Assembly (NCBI GenBank): GCA_958445555.1
Contig: CAUCSW010000013.1
Span: 1 to 9,921, forward strand
DNA length: 9,921 bases
Direction: 5' to 3'
From: an uncultured Clostridia bacterium
Lineage (GTDB): Bacteria; Bacillota; Clostridia; Oscillospirales; Acutalibacteraceae
This document shows positions 1 through 7,238 of this stretch, piece after piece (position 1 is the stretch's first letter; every line of letters starts with the position of its first letter). The notes under the pieces are model-generated. The model did not search any database. It was not told the DNA's origin and saw only the letters and a program-made list of their open reading frames with translations. Both the position numbers and the translations under genes were made by a program.

Positions 1-39
1 AAGAAGTTGCCGCCCCTGCCGAAAGGATGGAAAAAATGA
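1..39 (+). CDS. possible 3' end of an upstream gene (partial)
   Basis: Frame 1 is open from the window edge and reads KKLPPLPKGWKK before a TGA at 37-39. That stop overlaps the ATG at 36 as ATGA, the usual spacing of coupled phage genes, so this may be the last residues of the gene before the small terminase. Only 12 codons are visible, so no function can be given. The small-terminase frame is also open to the window edge, so the alternative is that the small terminase starts further upstream and this is a shadow frame. Confidence 0.25.
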   Translation, partial: KKLPPLPKGWKK

Positions 40-527
40 GAACACTGTCTAAAAATCAGAAATTGTTTTGTCGGTACTATTCCGTAACGAGGAGTCCCCG
101 CGAAGCAGCGGGACTTGCGGGTTTCAAGAATCCCGCCCTCCAAGGAATCCTGCTGATGCAAAACAAACAGATACGGGAAGAGATAGCGAGGATCAACGCC
201 GAAAAGGTTCCGAACGGGGAAGCGGCTGCGGGGCTCAGGAGGCTCGCCTTCGGGTCGATCGCGGACGCAATAAAGCTTATGATGACCGGCGGAGAAGGCC
301 TCGACATCGATTCTCTCGATCTGTTCTGCGTGTCCGAGATCAAGATGCCGAAAGGCGGCGGAACGGAGATCAAATTCTTTGACCGCATAAAGGCTCTTGA
401 GCGGCTTGCCGATATCGGAGACGGTTCTGACAGAAGTCTCTCGCCGTTTGTGGAAGCACTCAAAAAGGGTGCGGAAAGGCTCGGCGGCAGCAGCGAAGAC
501 GGCGACGGTGACGGATATGGAATTTAA
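36..527 (+). CDS. terS: phage terminase small subunit
   Basis: Probable small terminase, the DNA-recognition partner that loads the large terminase at the packaging site. The N-terminus (LSKNQKLFCRYYS, then SPREAAGLAGF) fits the helix-turn-helix region of the Terminase_2/XtmA family, whose proteins begin with an LTxKQxxF-type segment followed by an AAxxAGY-type helix. A middle segment (QIREEIARINAEK) looks like an oligomerisation helix, and the C-terminus is acidic and low in complexity (SSEDGDGDGYGI), as expected of a tail contacting TerL. The start at 36 is chosen over the in-frame ATG at 27 because AAAGG at 22-26 lies 9 nt before 36 but abuts 27, and because 36 forms an ATGA junction with an upstream stop. 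The protein is about 163 aa. The frame is open to the window edge, so an earlier start cannot be excluded. It overlaps terL by 11 nt. Confidence 0.8.
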   Translation: MRTLSKNQKLFCRYYSVTRSPREAAGLAGFKNPALQGILLMQNKQIREEIARINAEKVPNGEAAAGLRRLAFGSIADAIKLMMTGGEGLDIDSLDLFCVSEIKMPKGGGTEIKFFDRIKALERLADIGDGSDRSLSPFVEALKKGAERLGGSSEDGDGDGYGI

Positions 528-1776
528 GCCGTTTTCCGAAAAGCAGATGCGGGTGTTCTGTTGGTGGAACAAGAGCAGTCCTTACCGCGACTGCGATGCA
601 ATCATCTGCGACGGAGCCGTGAGAAGCGGAAAAACGCTTTCGATGTTTGTCTCTTTCATTGCCTGGGCGATGACCGAATTTGACGGCAAAGCATTTGCCG
701 TCTGCGGCAAGACGGTATCTTCGGTCAGGCGAAATATCACAACCCCGATGGTGCCTATACTTTCCGAGATAGGCTTTGATGCGGAGCTTGCGGTCTCAAA
801 GGGCATCCTCACCGTATCGGCGGGAAACAGAAAAAATCTGTTTTACCTGTTCGGCGGCAGAGATGAGGCATCAGCCTCTCTCATTCAGGGGATGACCCTC
901 GCAGGCGTTCTTTTCGATGAAGTTGCGCTTATGCCGCGGTCGTTTGTTGAACAGGCGCTCGCGAGATGCAGTGTCGAAGGTTCCAAATTCTGGTTCAACT
1001 GCAATCCCGGGCATCCTTCTCATTGGTTTTACAACGAATGGATAAAGCGTGCTGCCGACAAGAACGCCTTGTATCTGCATTTTATGATGAACGAGAATCC
1101 CTCCCTTTCCCCCGAGATGCTTAAAAGGTATGAAAGTCTCTATGACGGTGCCTTTTACGAGCGTTATGTTCTCGGAAGATGGGTAGCGGGCGAGGGGCTT
1201 GTTTATCAGATGTTCGGAGAGGACTGCATGGGAGAGCCGGCGGGAGAATGCGACAAGTTTTACATCTCCTGCGATTACGGAACGGTCAATCCTTCTTCAT
1301 TCGGACTCTGGGGTCAATACCGCGGTGTCTGGTACAGGATCGACGAATACTACTTTGACTCTCGCAAGGAGGGTGTCCAGCGGACCGATGAGGAGCACTA
1401 TGAAGGACTTTGTCGGCTTGCCGGTGACAGGCGCATAACGGCGGTGATCTGTGATCCGTCGGCTGCATCCTTTATCGCCTGCATCAGAAAGCACGGCAGG
1501 TTCGTCACGGTTCCTGCGGTCAACGAGGTGACAGACGGCATCAGGCGGGTTTGTGACGCGCTCAAGAGCAGCAGGATAAAAATATCTCCGAAATGCAAAG
1601 CGTCGATAAAGGAGTTTTCGCTCTACCGATGGGATGAGTCGGCAAAAAAAGACGCGCCCAAGAAGGAGAACGATCACGCAATGGACGATATAAGGTATTT
1701 TGTATCCACTGCCCTTGCGCGCGAGCGGCGCGGTGTAATTGCCATAGCCGCAGAAAGACAAAAGGAGAACATTTAA
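517..1776 (+). CDS. terL: phage terminase large subunit (packaging ATPase/nuclease)
   Basis: Motor that pumps DNA through the portal into the prohead and cuts the concatemer. Numbered from the Met at 517 (419 aa, normal for the PBSX/Terminase_3-like group): Walker A GAVRSGKT at 33-40, Walker B VLFDE at 131-135 with the catalytic Glu, and coupling motif NCNPG at 161-165. The C-terminal RNase H-like nuclease shows the three expected acidic positions: CDYG (D253), ICDPS (D313) and DDIRYF (D390/D391). The frame is open back to an ATG at 397, but those 40 residues lie inside terS and have no family-like content. ATG 517 (or GTG 508) gives the usual short overlap with terS and starts with the typical FSEKQ segment. 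All catalytic motifs are intact, so this looks functional rather than decayed. Confidence 0.95.
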   Translation: MEFKPFSEKQMRVFCWWNKSSPYRDCDAIICDGAVRSGKTLSMFVSFIAWAMTEFDGKAFAVCGKTVSSVRRNITTPMVPILSEIGFDAELAVSKGILTVSAGNRKNLFYLFGGRDEASASLIQGMTLAGVLFDEVALMPRSFVEQALARCSVEGSKFWFNCNPGHPSHWFYNEWIKRAADKNALYLHFMMNENPSLSPEMLKRYESLYDGAFYERYVLGRWVAGEGLVYQMFGEDCMGEPAGECDKFYISCDYGTVNPSSFGLWGQYRGVWYRIDEYYFDSRKEGVQRTDEEHYEGLCRLAGDRRITAVICDPSAASFIACIRKHGRFVTVPAVNEVTDGIRRVCDALKSSRIKISPKCKASIKEFSLYRWDESAKKDAPKKENDHAMDDIRYFVSTALARERRGVIAIAAERQKENI

Positions 1777-2915
1777 TGAAAACACAGAAAAAAAGCCGCG
1801 GTGAGCATTCGGGAGCTGCCGCTCTTACTGCGGCGACCAGACCCAAAGGCTTTATTTCGGTAAGGCGAAATCTTTCGGGCGCCGAATGTGCCCTTTATGA
1901 CGAGCTGCGTTGGTCGGTACCTATGATAGATGCGGCGGTCAGAAAGATCGTAAGACTTATAGGCGGGTTTAAGATAACAAGCAGGTCCAAAGCGGTGGAA
2001 AAGGAGCTCAATGACTTTCTTGCCCACATCAAGGTAGGCTGCTCAGGTCAGGGGATCGACTGCTTCATTTCGGAGTATGCGGACAGTCTCCTTACCTACG
2101 GTACTGCGGTGGGTGAAATAGTCGTCGACGGAAGAACGGGCGGAATTTACGGATTATACAATGCGGACATAAAGGAGCTTGAGCTTTCCGAAAGCGAAAG
2201 CGGCATGGGTGTAAAACTCAGGGCAAGGGGCAGCAATACCGAAATCGACCGCCCCGATCTTATCACGGTATCGGCTCTCAATCCGAATTCCTCCTGCCCG
2301 CTCGGCAATTCGCTTTTGTCGGGACTGCCGTTTGTTTCGGGAGTGCTTATGAAAATATACGAATGCATAGGCACCAATTTCGACCGTCTCGGCAATCTGC
2401 GATTTTCGGTAACATACGACCCCAAGGACGGCGGCATGGACGGGGCGTTCGCCTCCGACCGCGCGGCGGAAATCGCGAAGGAATGGAGCGCTGCCATGAG
2501 CGATTCTTCCTCGGTCAAGGATTTTGTGGCGGTAGGAGATGTGAAGATAAAGGTCATAGGCGCCGACAATCAGATGATCGATACCGATGTCCCGGTAAGG
2601 CAGATGCTTGAACAGATCGTGGCGAAGTTCGGATTGCCTCCGTTTCTTTTGGGGCTCTGTTGGTCGACTACCGAGAGAATGGCGGAGCAGCAGACCGATC
2701 TTCTGACCACCGAGCTCTGGTACTATCGCAGCATTCTCACTCCCGTTATCGACAAGATATGCCGTGAGTACCTGAAAAGAGAAGGGCTTGAACAAAGCTT
2801 CACCGTTGAGTGGGACAGCATCTCGCTTCAGGACGAGGTCGAGGAAGCCCGCGCAAGGCTGATAAACGCTCAGGCAAAAGGCCTTGAGGCGGGATTGAAA
2901 GGAGAAGAGGAATGA
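1776..2915 (+). CDS. phage portal protein
   Basis: Dodecameric ring at the unique capsid vertex through which TerL packages DNA and to which connectors bind. The 379-aa product has the portal layout: an N-terminal segment with WSVPMIDAAVRKI (about 45-58), a central alpha/beta wing, and around residues 280-310 the characteristic EQIVAKFGLPPFLLGL stretch followed by a helical stem (ERMAEQQTDLLTTELW, then ILTPVIDKI). The C-terminus is charged and helical (EEARARLINAQAKGLEAGLKGEEE, shown split: EEARARLINAQAKG and LEAGLKGEEE). It is somewhat short for a portal but shows no break. AAAGGAG at 1761-1767 lies 8 nt before the ATG, which shares one base with the terL stop (TAATG). Motif and position together make the call firm; the exact subfamily is not determined. 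Confidence 0.9.
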   Translation: MKTQKKSRGEHSGAAALTAATRPKGFISVRRNLSGAECALYDELRWSVPMIDAAVRKIVRLIGGFKITSRSKAVEKELNDFLAHIKVGCSGQGIDCFISEYADSLLTYGTAVGEIVVDGRTGGIYGLYNADIKELELSESESGMGVKLRARGSNTEIDRPDLITVSALNPNSSCPLGNSLLSGLPFVSGVLMKIYECIGTNFDRLGNLRFSVTYDPKDGGMDGAFASDRAAEIAKEWSAAMSDSSSVKDFVAVGDVKIKVIGADNQMIDTDVPVRQMLEQIVAKFGLPPFLLGLCWSTTERMAEQQTDLLTTELWYYRSILTPVIDKICREYLKREGLEQSFTVEWDSISLQDEVEEARARLINAQAKGLEAGLKGEEE

Positions 2916-3871
2916 AAAACGGACAGATCGAAGGGAGCGGCAGACCCACGGAGGAGCAGCTCAAAGAGATCAACAAGTTCACAAGGCGGGAATTCACCGC
3001 GGATGAGGTCTACTCATTTTCGGTAGTGCTTTGTGACAACGATGTCGACCGTGACCACGAAAGATTCACGGTCGAAGCACTTAAAGGAATGGCTGAGCTT
3101 TTCGTCGGAAAGACGGGGATTTCGGATCACTCCCACAGAAGCAGCGACCAGTGCGCGAGGATCTATTCCTGCGAGCTGGTCACCGACGACACAAAAAAGA
3201 CGGTTTACGGCGAGCCTTATGTTGCCCTTAAAGCAAAGGCGTATATGCCGATAACCGAGAAAACGCGCGAGCTGATAACAGAGATCGACGCAGGCATAAA
3301 AAAGGAAGTCAGCGTCGGATGCTCGGTCGGCGGACGCAGGTGTACTGTTTGCGGGGGCGATCCTGCGGTATGCGGTCACAAAAAGGGCAGGTACTATCTG
3401 AAGAACGGAACAAAGACCCTTTGTGCGCACGAGCTGACCAAAGCGGTCGACGCTTACGAATGGTCTTTTGTAGCGGTTCCCGCCCAGCCCCGTGCAGGTG
3501 TGACTAAATCATTCGGTGCGTCAAGGGATATCGACGAGATAGTAAAATCTCTTGACTGCGGCAGCACGGAGCTCAACAGCAGAGAAGCGGTGGAGCTTTC
3601 GAAATACATCAGTCAGATGAATGAGAAATGCGATGCTGCGGAGGAATACATGGCGCTGCAAAAGCGCCGTGCGATCGGGAGCATATGCTCCTCTCTTACC
3701 GACGAGCAGGCAGCGGTCATCAAAGCCGCCTGTGACAGAATGACCCCGCACGAATTGTTCACGCTTTATCGTTCGGCCTTTATAGGCGACGAGACGCCTG
3801 TCCCGCAGCTTAAAAAAGCAGTGAAACGGGATGCCGGCAAAAAAGACAACAATAAAGAATTCATTATTTAA
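2912..3871 (+). CDS. HK97-type prohead protease with inserted Cys/His cluster
   Basis: Probable maturation protease that trims the capsid during prohead assembly. Residues 33-60 (VYSFSVVLCDNDVDRDHERFT and on) resemble the N-terminal beta region of these proteases. A His-rich segment GISDHSHRSS (69-78) and KKEVSVGCSVGG (130-141, Ser134) sit where the serine proteases of this clan place catalytic His and Ser; assigning these residues is inference. Between them and the conserved DAYEWSFVAVPAQP (180-193) lies an insertion with C144-x2-C147, C154-x-H156 and C171-x-H173, which looks like a metal site. Residues about 205-319 are helical, charged and separable, possibly a fused scaffold. The ATG forms an ATGA overlap with the portal stop, with GGAGAAGAGG just upstream. 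The neighbours (portal before, capsid after) are the standard place for this gene. Confidence 0.78.
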   Translation: MKNGQIEGSGRPTEEQLKEINKFTRREFTADEVYSFSVVLCDNDVDRDHERFTVEALKGMAELFVGKTGISDHSHRSSDQCARIYSCELVTDDTKKTVYGEPYVALKAKAYMPITEKTRELITEIDAGIKKEVSVGCSVGGRRCTVCGGDPAVCGHKKGRYYLKNGTKTLCAHELTKAVDAYEWSFVAVPAQPRAGVTKSFGASRDIDEIVKSLDCGSTELNSREAVELSKYISQMNEKCDAAEEYMALQKRRAIGSICSSLTDEQAAVIKAACDRMTPHELFTLYRSAFIGDETPVPQLKKAVKRDAGKKDNNKEFII

Positions 3872-3888
3872 CAACGGAGGAATAAACA

Positions 3889-4896
3889 ATGTCATTTGAT
3901 AACATAACACTCGAAAAAGGAATGTATGCAAACCCCGAAAAATCATTTTCTCAGGTGCTTGAGGAGCTTGATCCCAGCGCAAATTACCAGGGCACCGAGC
4001 TTGAGGGAATGGACGCATTTTCGCGTCAGCTCAAGCGTTTCAACATCAAGGTAGGCGGAGCTTCATCCGATCCCGTAAGCAAATTTTTCTCGACTTCGGC
4101 ATCTGCCGCCCTCTTCCCCGAATATGTGTCAAGGGCGGTAAGACAGGGTGTTGAAGAAGCAAACCTGCTTCCCAACATCGTTGCGACCACCACAAAGATA
4201 AACAGTCTTGACTATCGCACCATTGCCTCGGTTCCGACCGCAAGCGACAAGTCGCTCAGCGATGTTGCCGAAGGTACAGCGATCCCCGAGACAAAGGTCG
4301 TCACTCAGGAGAGCCTTGTTCATCTCAGCAAGCGCGGAAGAATGCTTGTCGCTTCTTACGAAGCCATTAAGTTCCAGCGCCTTGACCTCTTCACCGTAAC
4401 ACTTCGCCAGATCGGTGCATACATAGCCAATCAGCAGTTTGCCGATGCGGTCAGCGTGCTCAAGGACGGCGACGGCAACACGAATCCCGCTGCGGTTATC
4501 AGTGCAGCAACCGAAGGCACCCTCACTTATGCGGATCTGCTCAACCTTTACAAGCAGATGGATCCGTATGAGATGAACACTCTCATCATGACCCCCGATA
4601 TGCTCATAAAGCTGCTTTCCCTCGACGAATTCAAGAATCCGCTTGCCGGAATCAACTTCCAGGGCACAGGCAATGTCGGCAATCCTCTCGGAGCGAAGAT
4701 CGTGAAGTCTTCGTCTGCCGTTGCCGACAGCATCATCGCTCTTGATAAGAAGTGCGCTCTCGAAATGGTCGTTGCCTCCGATGTCACGGTTGATTACGAC
4801 CGTCTCATTGATCGCCAGCTTGAGCGTGCCGCAATAACCTCCACTGCGGGATTTGCAAAAATATTCACCGATGCTTCCAAGATCCTCAACATTTAA
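3889..4896 (+). CDS. phage major capsid protein (HK97 fold)
   Basis: Main shell subunit, 335 aa. After about 50 N-terminal residues comes the segment SSDPVSKFFSTSASAALFPEYV followed by SRAVRQG, which closely fits the start of the HK97-fold core in Firmicute siphophage capsids. Further fold-typical pieces are the glycine-poor spine helix region (VTLRQIGAYIANQQFADAV), the loop TLIMTPDMLIKLL, and the C-terminal strands ending TAGFAKIFTDASKILNI. The N-terminal part before residue about 55 is far shorter than the 100-residue HK97 delta domain, so scaffolding may be supplied elsewhere, for instance by the protease C-terminus. CGGAGG at 3875-3880 lies 8 nt before the ATG, one of the strongest ribosome sites in the operon, as expected for the most abundant protein. 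Confidence 0.92.
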   Translation: MSFDNITLEKGMYANPEKSFSQVLEELDPSANYQGTELEGMDAFSRQLKRFNIKVGGASSDPVSKFFSTSASAALFPEYVSRAVRQGVEEANLLPNIVATTTKINSLDYRTIASVPTASDKSLSDVAEGTAIPETKVVTQESLVHLSKRGRMLVASYEAIKFQRLDLFTVTLRQIGAYIANQQFADAVSVLKDGDGNTNPAAVISAATEGTLTYADLLNLYKQMDPYEMNTLIMTPDMLIKLLSLDEFKNPLAGINFQGTGNVGNPLGAKIVKSSSAVADSIIALDKKCALEMVVASDVTVDYDRLIDRQLERAAITSTAGFAKIFTDASKILNI

Positions 4897-4916
4897 CAGA
4901 GCGGAGGTCTCCATTT

Positions 4917-5288
4917 ATGAACGGTTGTATAGACATAAACGGAGTGCTTGAAGTGTACCGTTCGCTTTCTGGCGAGAGCGAGCTTGACGGAAGGGCGGCA
5001 GTTCTCTGCCGCTCTGCCGCGGACACCCTTACCCGTCAAATGAAAAGCGACTGCGAATGTATGCAGGAAATGCCGCGGCTTTGCTATGCGGCGGGATGCC
5101 TTGCTTATTATCGGGGCGTTCTTGCGGAATCCGCGGGCGGTGTCGACAGCTTTAAGGCAGGAGATCTGACGGTAAGGTGCGGAGAAGAAACAGTTGAAGC
5201 CGCGCGCAAGCTCTATGTCGAAGCCTTTGCTTCGATAAGCGATCTGCTCTTCAACCGCAATTTTGCTTTCAGGAGGGCACAGGGGTGA
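4917..5288 (+). CDS. head-tail connector/adaptor-type protein
   Basis: A 123-aa protein directly after the capsid gene, where siphophages encode the adaptor ring that binds the portal. It is mostly helical, with cysteines in the first half (C4, then several between about 31 and 56). The C-terminal half contains SFKAGDLTVRCGEE followed by a helix and a NRNFAFRRAQG end. From memory, this FKAGDLTV-helix-FxFR arrangement recurs in hypothetical proteins after the capsid gene of Firmicute phages, so the connector role rests mainly on position and that resemblance. CGGAGG at 4902-4907 lies 9 nt before the ATG. The stop overlaps the next gene's GTG (GTGA), implying translational coupling. Confidence 0.6.
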   Translation: MNGCIDINGVLEVYRSLSGESELDGRAAVLCRSAADTLTRQMKSDCECMQEMPRLCYAAGCLAYYRGVLAESAGGVDSFKAGDLTVRCGEETVEAARKLYVEAFASISDLLFNRNFAFRRAQG

Positions 5289-5632
5289 ATTCCGTTGAAA
5301 AAATAGCAAAGTCTCTTAAGCGGCACGGCAGAGATGTGACCGTAGATATGGTCTCATACAAAAAGAAGTGCCGCGCCGTGGTGGCTCCCCTAAGGTATAA
5401 GAATAAAATGTATCTGGAGGCAAATGTCACCATGCTCGGAATGAGGGACACGAGCCGTACACTGTATATCGGTCCCCCGGATATTGATTTTACCGAGAAT
5501 TGGACAAGCATCACAATCGACGACGGGACATTCAAATACTCGGTTGCGCGCGCCGATATGATCTATTGCGGCAACAAGCCAGCGTTCATATGGGCGGTCC
5601 TCTTTGATCGGGAAAACTCGGTCAAATCATAA
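5285..5632 (+). CDS. probable head-closure / head-tail joining protein
   Basis: A 115-aa protein with a GTG start that overlaps the previous stop as GTGA. AGGAGGG at 5271-5277 lies 7 nt upstream and settles the start. After a basic helical N-terminus (KIAKSLKRHGRDVTVDM) the rest looks all-beta: KCRAVVAPLRYKNKMY, then SRTLYIGPPDIDF, then SITIDDGTFKYSVARADMIY. The LYIGPPDxD piece is typical of small minor structural proteins at this position, which seal the portal channel after packaging. Function is inferred from order and fold type only. Confidence 0.55.
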   Translation: MNSVEKIAKSLKRHGRDVTVDMVSYKKKCRAVVAPLRYKNKMYLEANVTMLGMRDTSRTLYIGPPDIDFTENWTSITIDDGTFKYSVARADMIYCGNKPAFIWAVLFDRENSVKS

Positions 5633-5654
5633 AAGCAAAGGACGGTAAAAAGCA

Positions 5655-6056
5655 ATGGAAACAGTTTGCGATGCCCTTGAAACGATCACTTCCATAATCA
5701 GATCCGCCTTATCGGCGGAGGCAAAGGTATGTTATGAGTTTCCCGGAGGCGGTGAGCGGGCTCCCATATATCGCACGACGATCGCCACGGGAGTGAAAAA
5801 GGCTGCGGCTGCCTATGAAAAGCAGAGCGACGGCAGCATGAAGCTTCACAGATCGGTCACGGTCGAAGCCGTGATATGCGCTCCGAAGGCTGCCGCGGGC
5901 AACGGCGTGGTATATCTTCTCGACAAGATACTGACGGCGGTAATGGAAGCTGACGGAAAAACGCTCACTCTTGAGGGATTCTCTTCCTCGCCGATATCAT
6001 ACAGTACAGCTGTGGGAGCGTTGATCCTGCCCGCTTACATCACGGTAAAAATATAA
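5655..6056 (+). CDS. probable tail-terminator/tail-completion-type protein
   Basis: A 133-aa mixed alpha/beta protein: an N-terminal amphipathic helix (DALETITSIIRSALSAEAKV), strand YEFPG, strand YRTTIATGVKKA, a long strand HRSVTVEAVICAP, a helix VVYLLDKILTAVME, and a final strand pair ending ILPAYITVKI. This order of elements and the position after head-closure fit tail terminators (lambda gpU-like), which cap a tail tube so that it can join the head. I see no diagnostic motif, so a third connector remains possible. AAAGGACGG at 5637-5645 is upstream. It is the last gene of the phage operon; a terminator follows within about 65 nt. Confidence 0.48.
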   Translation: METVCDALETITSIIRSALSAEAKVCYEFPGGGERAPIYRTTIATGVKKAAAAYEKQSDGSMKLHRSVTVEAVICAPKAAAGNGVVYLLDKILTAVMEADGKTLTLEGFSSSPISYSTAVGALILPAYITVKI

Positions 6057-6120
6057 CACTTCCGATTTTCTCCGCATACGGATCGCGAAAATTGAGATCG
6101 GATGATCGGAGAAAAAGGGT

Positions 6121-6169
6121 CGCCGCCCGTCGGTGTGCAAAGAGTGCACCGGTGGGCGGCGTTTTGTTT
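6121..6169 (+). terminator. rho-independent terminator of the phage operon (bidirectional)
   Basis: CGCCGCCC at 6121-6128 pairs with GGGCGGCG at 6154-6161. The stem continues with GTCGGTG/CACCGGT (two G-T pairs) to a short loop near AAAGA, and TTTTGTTT follows on the + strand. On the - strand the same stem is followed by ACCCTTTTTCTC, so it can also stop spoIID transcription arriving from the other side. Confidence 0.85.
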
Positions 6170-6206
6170 GCCCGACGGCTGCATTTTGGCCGTCGGGCAC
6201 TTTTTT
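6169..6206 (+). terminator. second rho-independent terminator, in tandem
   Basis: Perfect 11-bp stem TGCCCGACGGC (6169-6179) / GCCGTCGGGCA (6189-6199), followed one base later by six T at 6201-6206. It begins in the T-tract of the first terminator, giving the phage operon a double stop before spoIID, which converges from the right. There is no T-run on the - strand side. Confidence 0.85.
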
Positions 6207-6278
6207 CATCGAATCAAAGGATCCCTCACTTCTCATCACGCGCGTTTCCGATTCCGTCCTCCGTATTCCGCCGAATCG

Positions 6279-7238
6279 TTATTTATCCTTTGTGAGCAGC
6301 ACGGTGTTCTGATAATACCATGCAAGTATCTCCTCATAACTGCTCCCCTGGGACGCCATATGCACCGCTCCGTACTGACTCATTCCGACGCCGTGTCCCC
6401 TTCCCCTCACCGTAAAGCAGAATTTTTCCTTTGTATATGTAAGGTCAAAATTTGCGCTTGCAAGTCCGAACGCCTTGCGCATTTCGCTGCCCTTGACCTC
6501 ATGGCCGGCAAGCTTGTATTTGAGGACCGTCCCGGTCTTACTTCGCTCGGGCTCCGTCAGCCAATCCTTCGGCTCGCCGACAAGCGTTATGCCGAGATCC
6601 AAAGCCTTATCGGCAAACTCCTTTGATGTAAATGAAGGCGTCGAAAGGTAGTCGGGCGCAAGCAGATCCGAGCTGCTCTCGACCGATACCAAATAAGGAT
6701 AATTACCGCCCCATACCGTCGATGCCTCCTCGGTCTTGCCCGATGAGACCGAATGATAGGCGGCAAGAATGGGTTCGCCGCCGAATGTCAGCAGCTTTCC
6801 TTTGACACTGTCCGTTACTTCTTCCAGCACGGTTCGGTTCTTTTCGTAATTCTTCTGCCACAGTGCGACCTGCTCGGTCTTTGATACATAGCACTGATCG
6901 GTCGAGGGATCCGAAGTGAGATCGTATTCGGCGCCCGATTTTCGTGCCGCCTCTCTTTTGTAGCAGGCAAATGTGTACGCAGCGACGGCTTGGGCGCGCA
7001 GCGCCTCTTTTTCGTTATCGGGAGACATTTCGCCCGCAAGCACCCCGATAACATAATCCCGTTCCTCTACCTTCTCCACCTTACCCGTTTTTGAGTCAAG
7101 CACCCTGAAGGTGCCGTCCGAGACAACCGTTTTTACGCTGCCGCCTCTTCGTTCGGTACCCGTATTTATTACTCTGAGCGGAGCTATCACCGCAGTGATT
7201 ATAATTACCGCTATTATCAGTGAATAAATTCCTTTCAT
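6279..7238 (-). CDS. spoIID: SpoIID, stage II sporulation lytic transglycosylase
   Basis: Peptidoglycan lytic transglycosylase of the SpoIID/LytB family, which with SpoIIM and SpoIIP drives forespore engulfment from the mother cell membrane. Numbered from the Met at 7238 (319 aa): an N-terminal signal anchor (about 4-21, GIYSLIIAVIIITAVIA), the catalytic block VLAGEMSP (Glu70) followed by EALRAQAVAAYT, a DQCY segment (113-117), YHSVSSGKTEEASTVWGG (161-178), and the C-terminal GRGHGVGMSQYGA signature (279-291). All hallmark blocks are intact. The ATG at 7238 is preferred over 7244 because AGAGG at 7251-7247 lies 8 nt from 7238 but only 2 nt from 7244; 7238 also gives an ATGA overlap with a short upstream frame. 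In other firmicutes the gene is sigma-E controlled; I could not find a convincing sigma-E promoter here. No other sporulation gene is in view. Confidence 0.93.
   Translation of the reverse strand: MKGIYSLIIAVIIITAVIAPLRVINTGTERRGGSVKTVVSDGTFRVLDSKTGKVEKVEERDYVIGVLAGEMSPDNEKEALRAQAVAAYTFACYKREAARKSGAEYDLTSDPSTDQCYVSKTEQVALWQKNYEKNRTVLEEVTDSVKGKLLTFGGEPILAAYHSVSSGKTEEASTVWGGNYPYLVSVESSSDLLAPDYLSTPSFTSKEFADKALDLGITLVGEPKDWLTEPERSKTGTVLKYKLAGHEVKGSEMRKAFGLASANFDLTYTKEKFCFTVRGRGHGVGMSQYGAVHMASQGSSYEEILAWYYQNTVLLTKDK

Noticed and set aside
397..516. 40-codon N-terminal extension of the large terminase from ATG 397
   Set aside because: It lies wholly inside terS, has no family-like residues, and ATG 517 gives a normal length and a short overlap.
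6102..6626. 174-codon + strand frame over the terminators and the spoIID 3' end
   Set aside because: It is the antisense shadow of spoIID and crosses two terminator stems.
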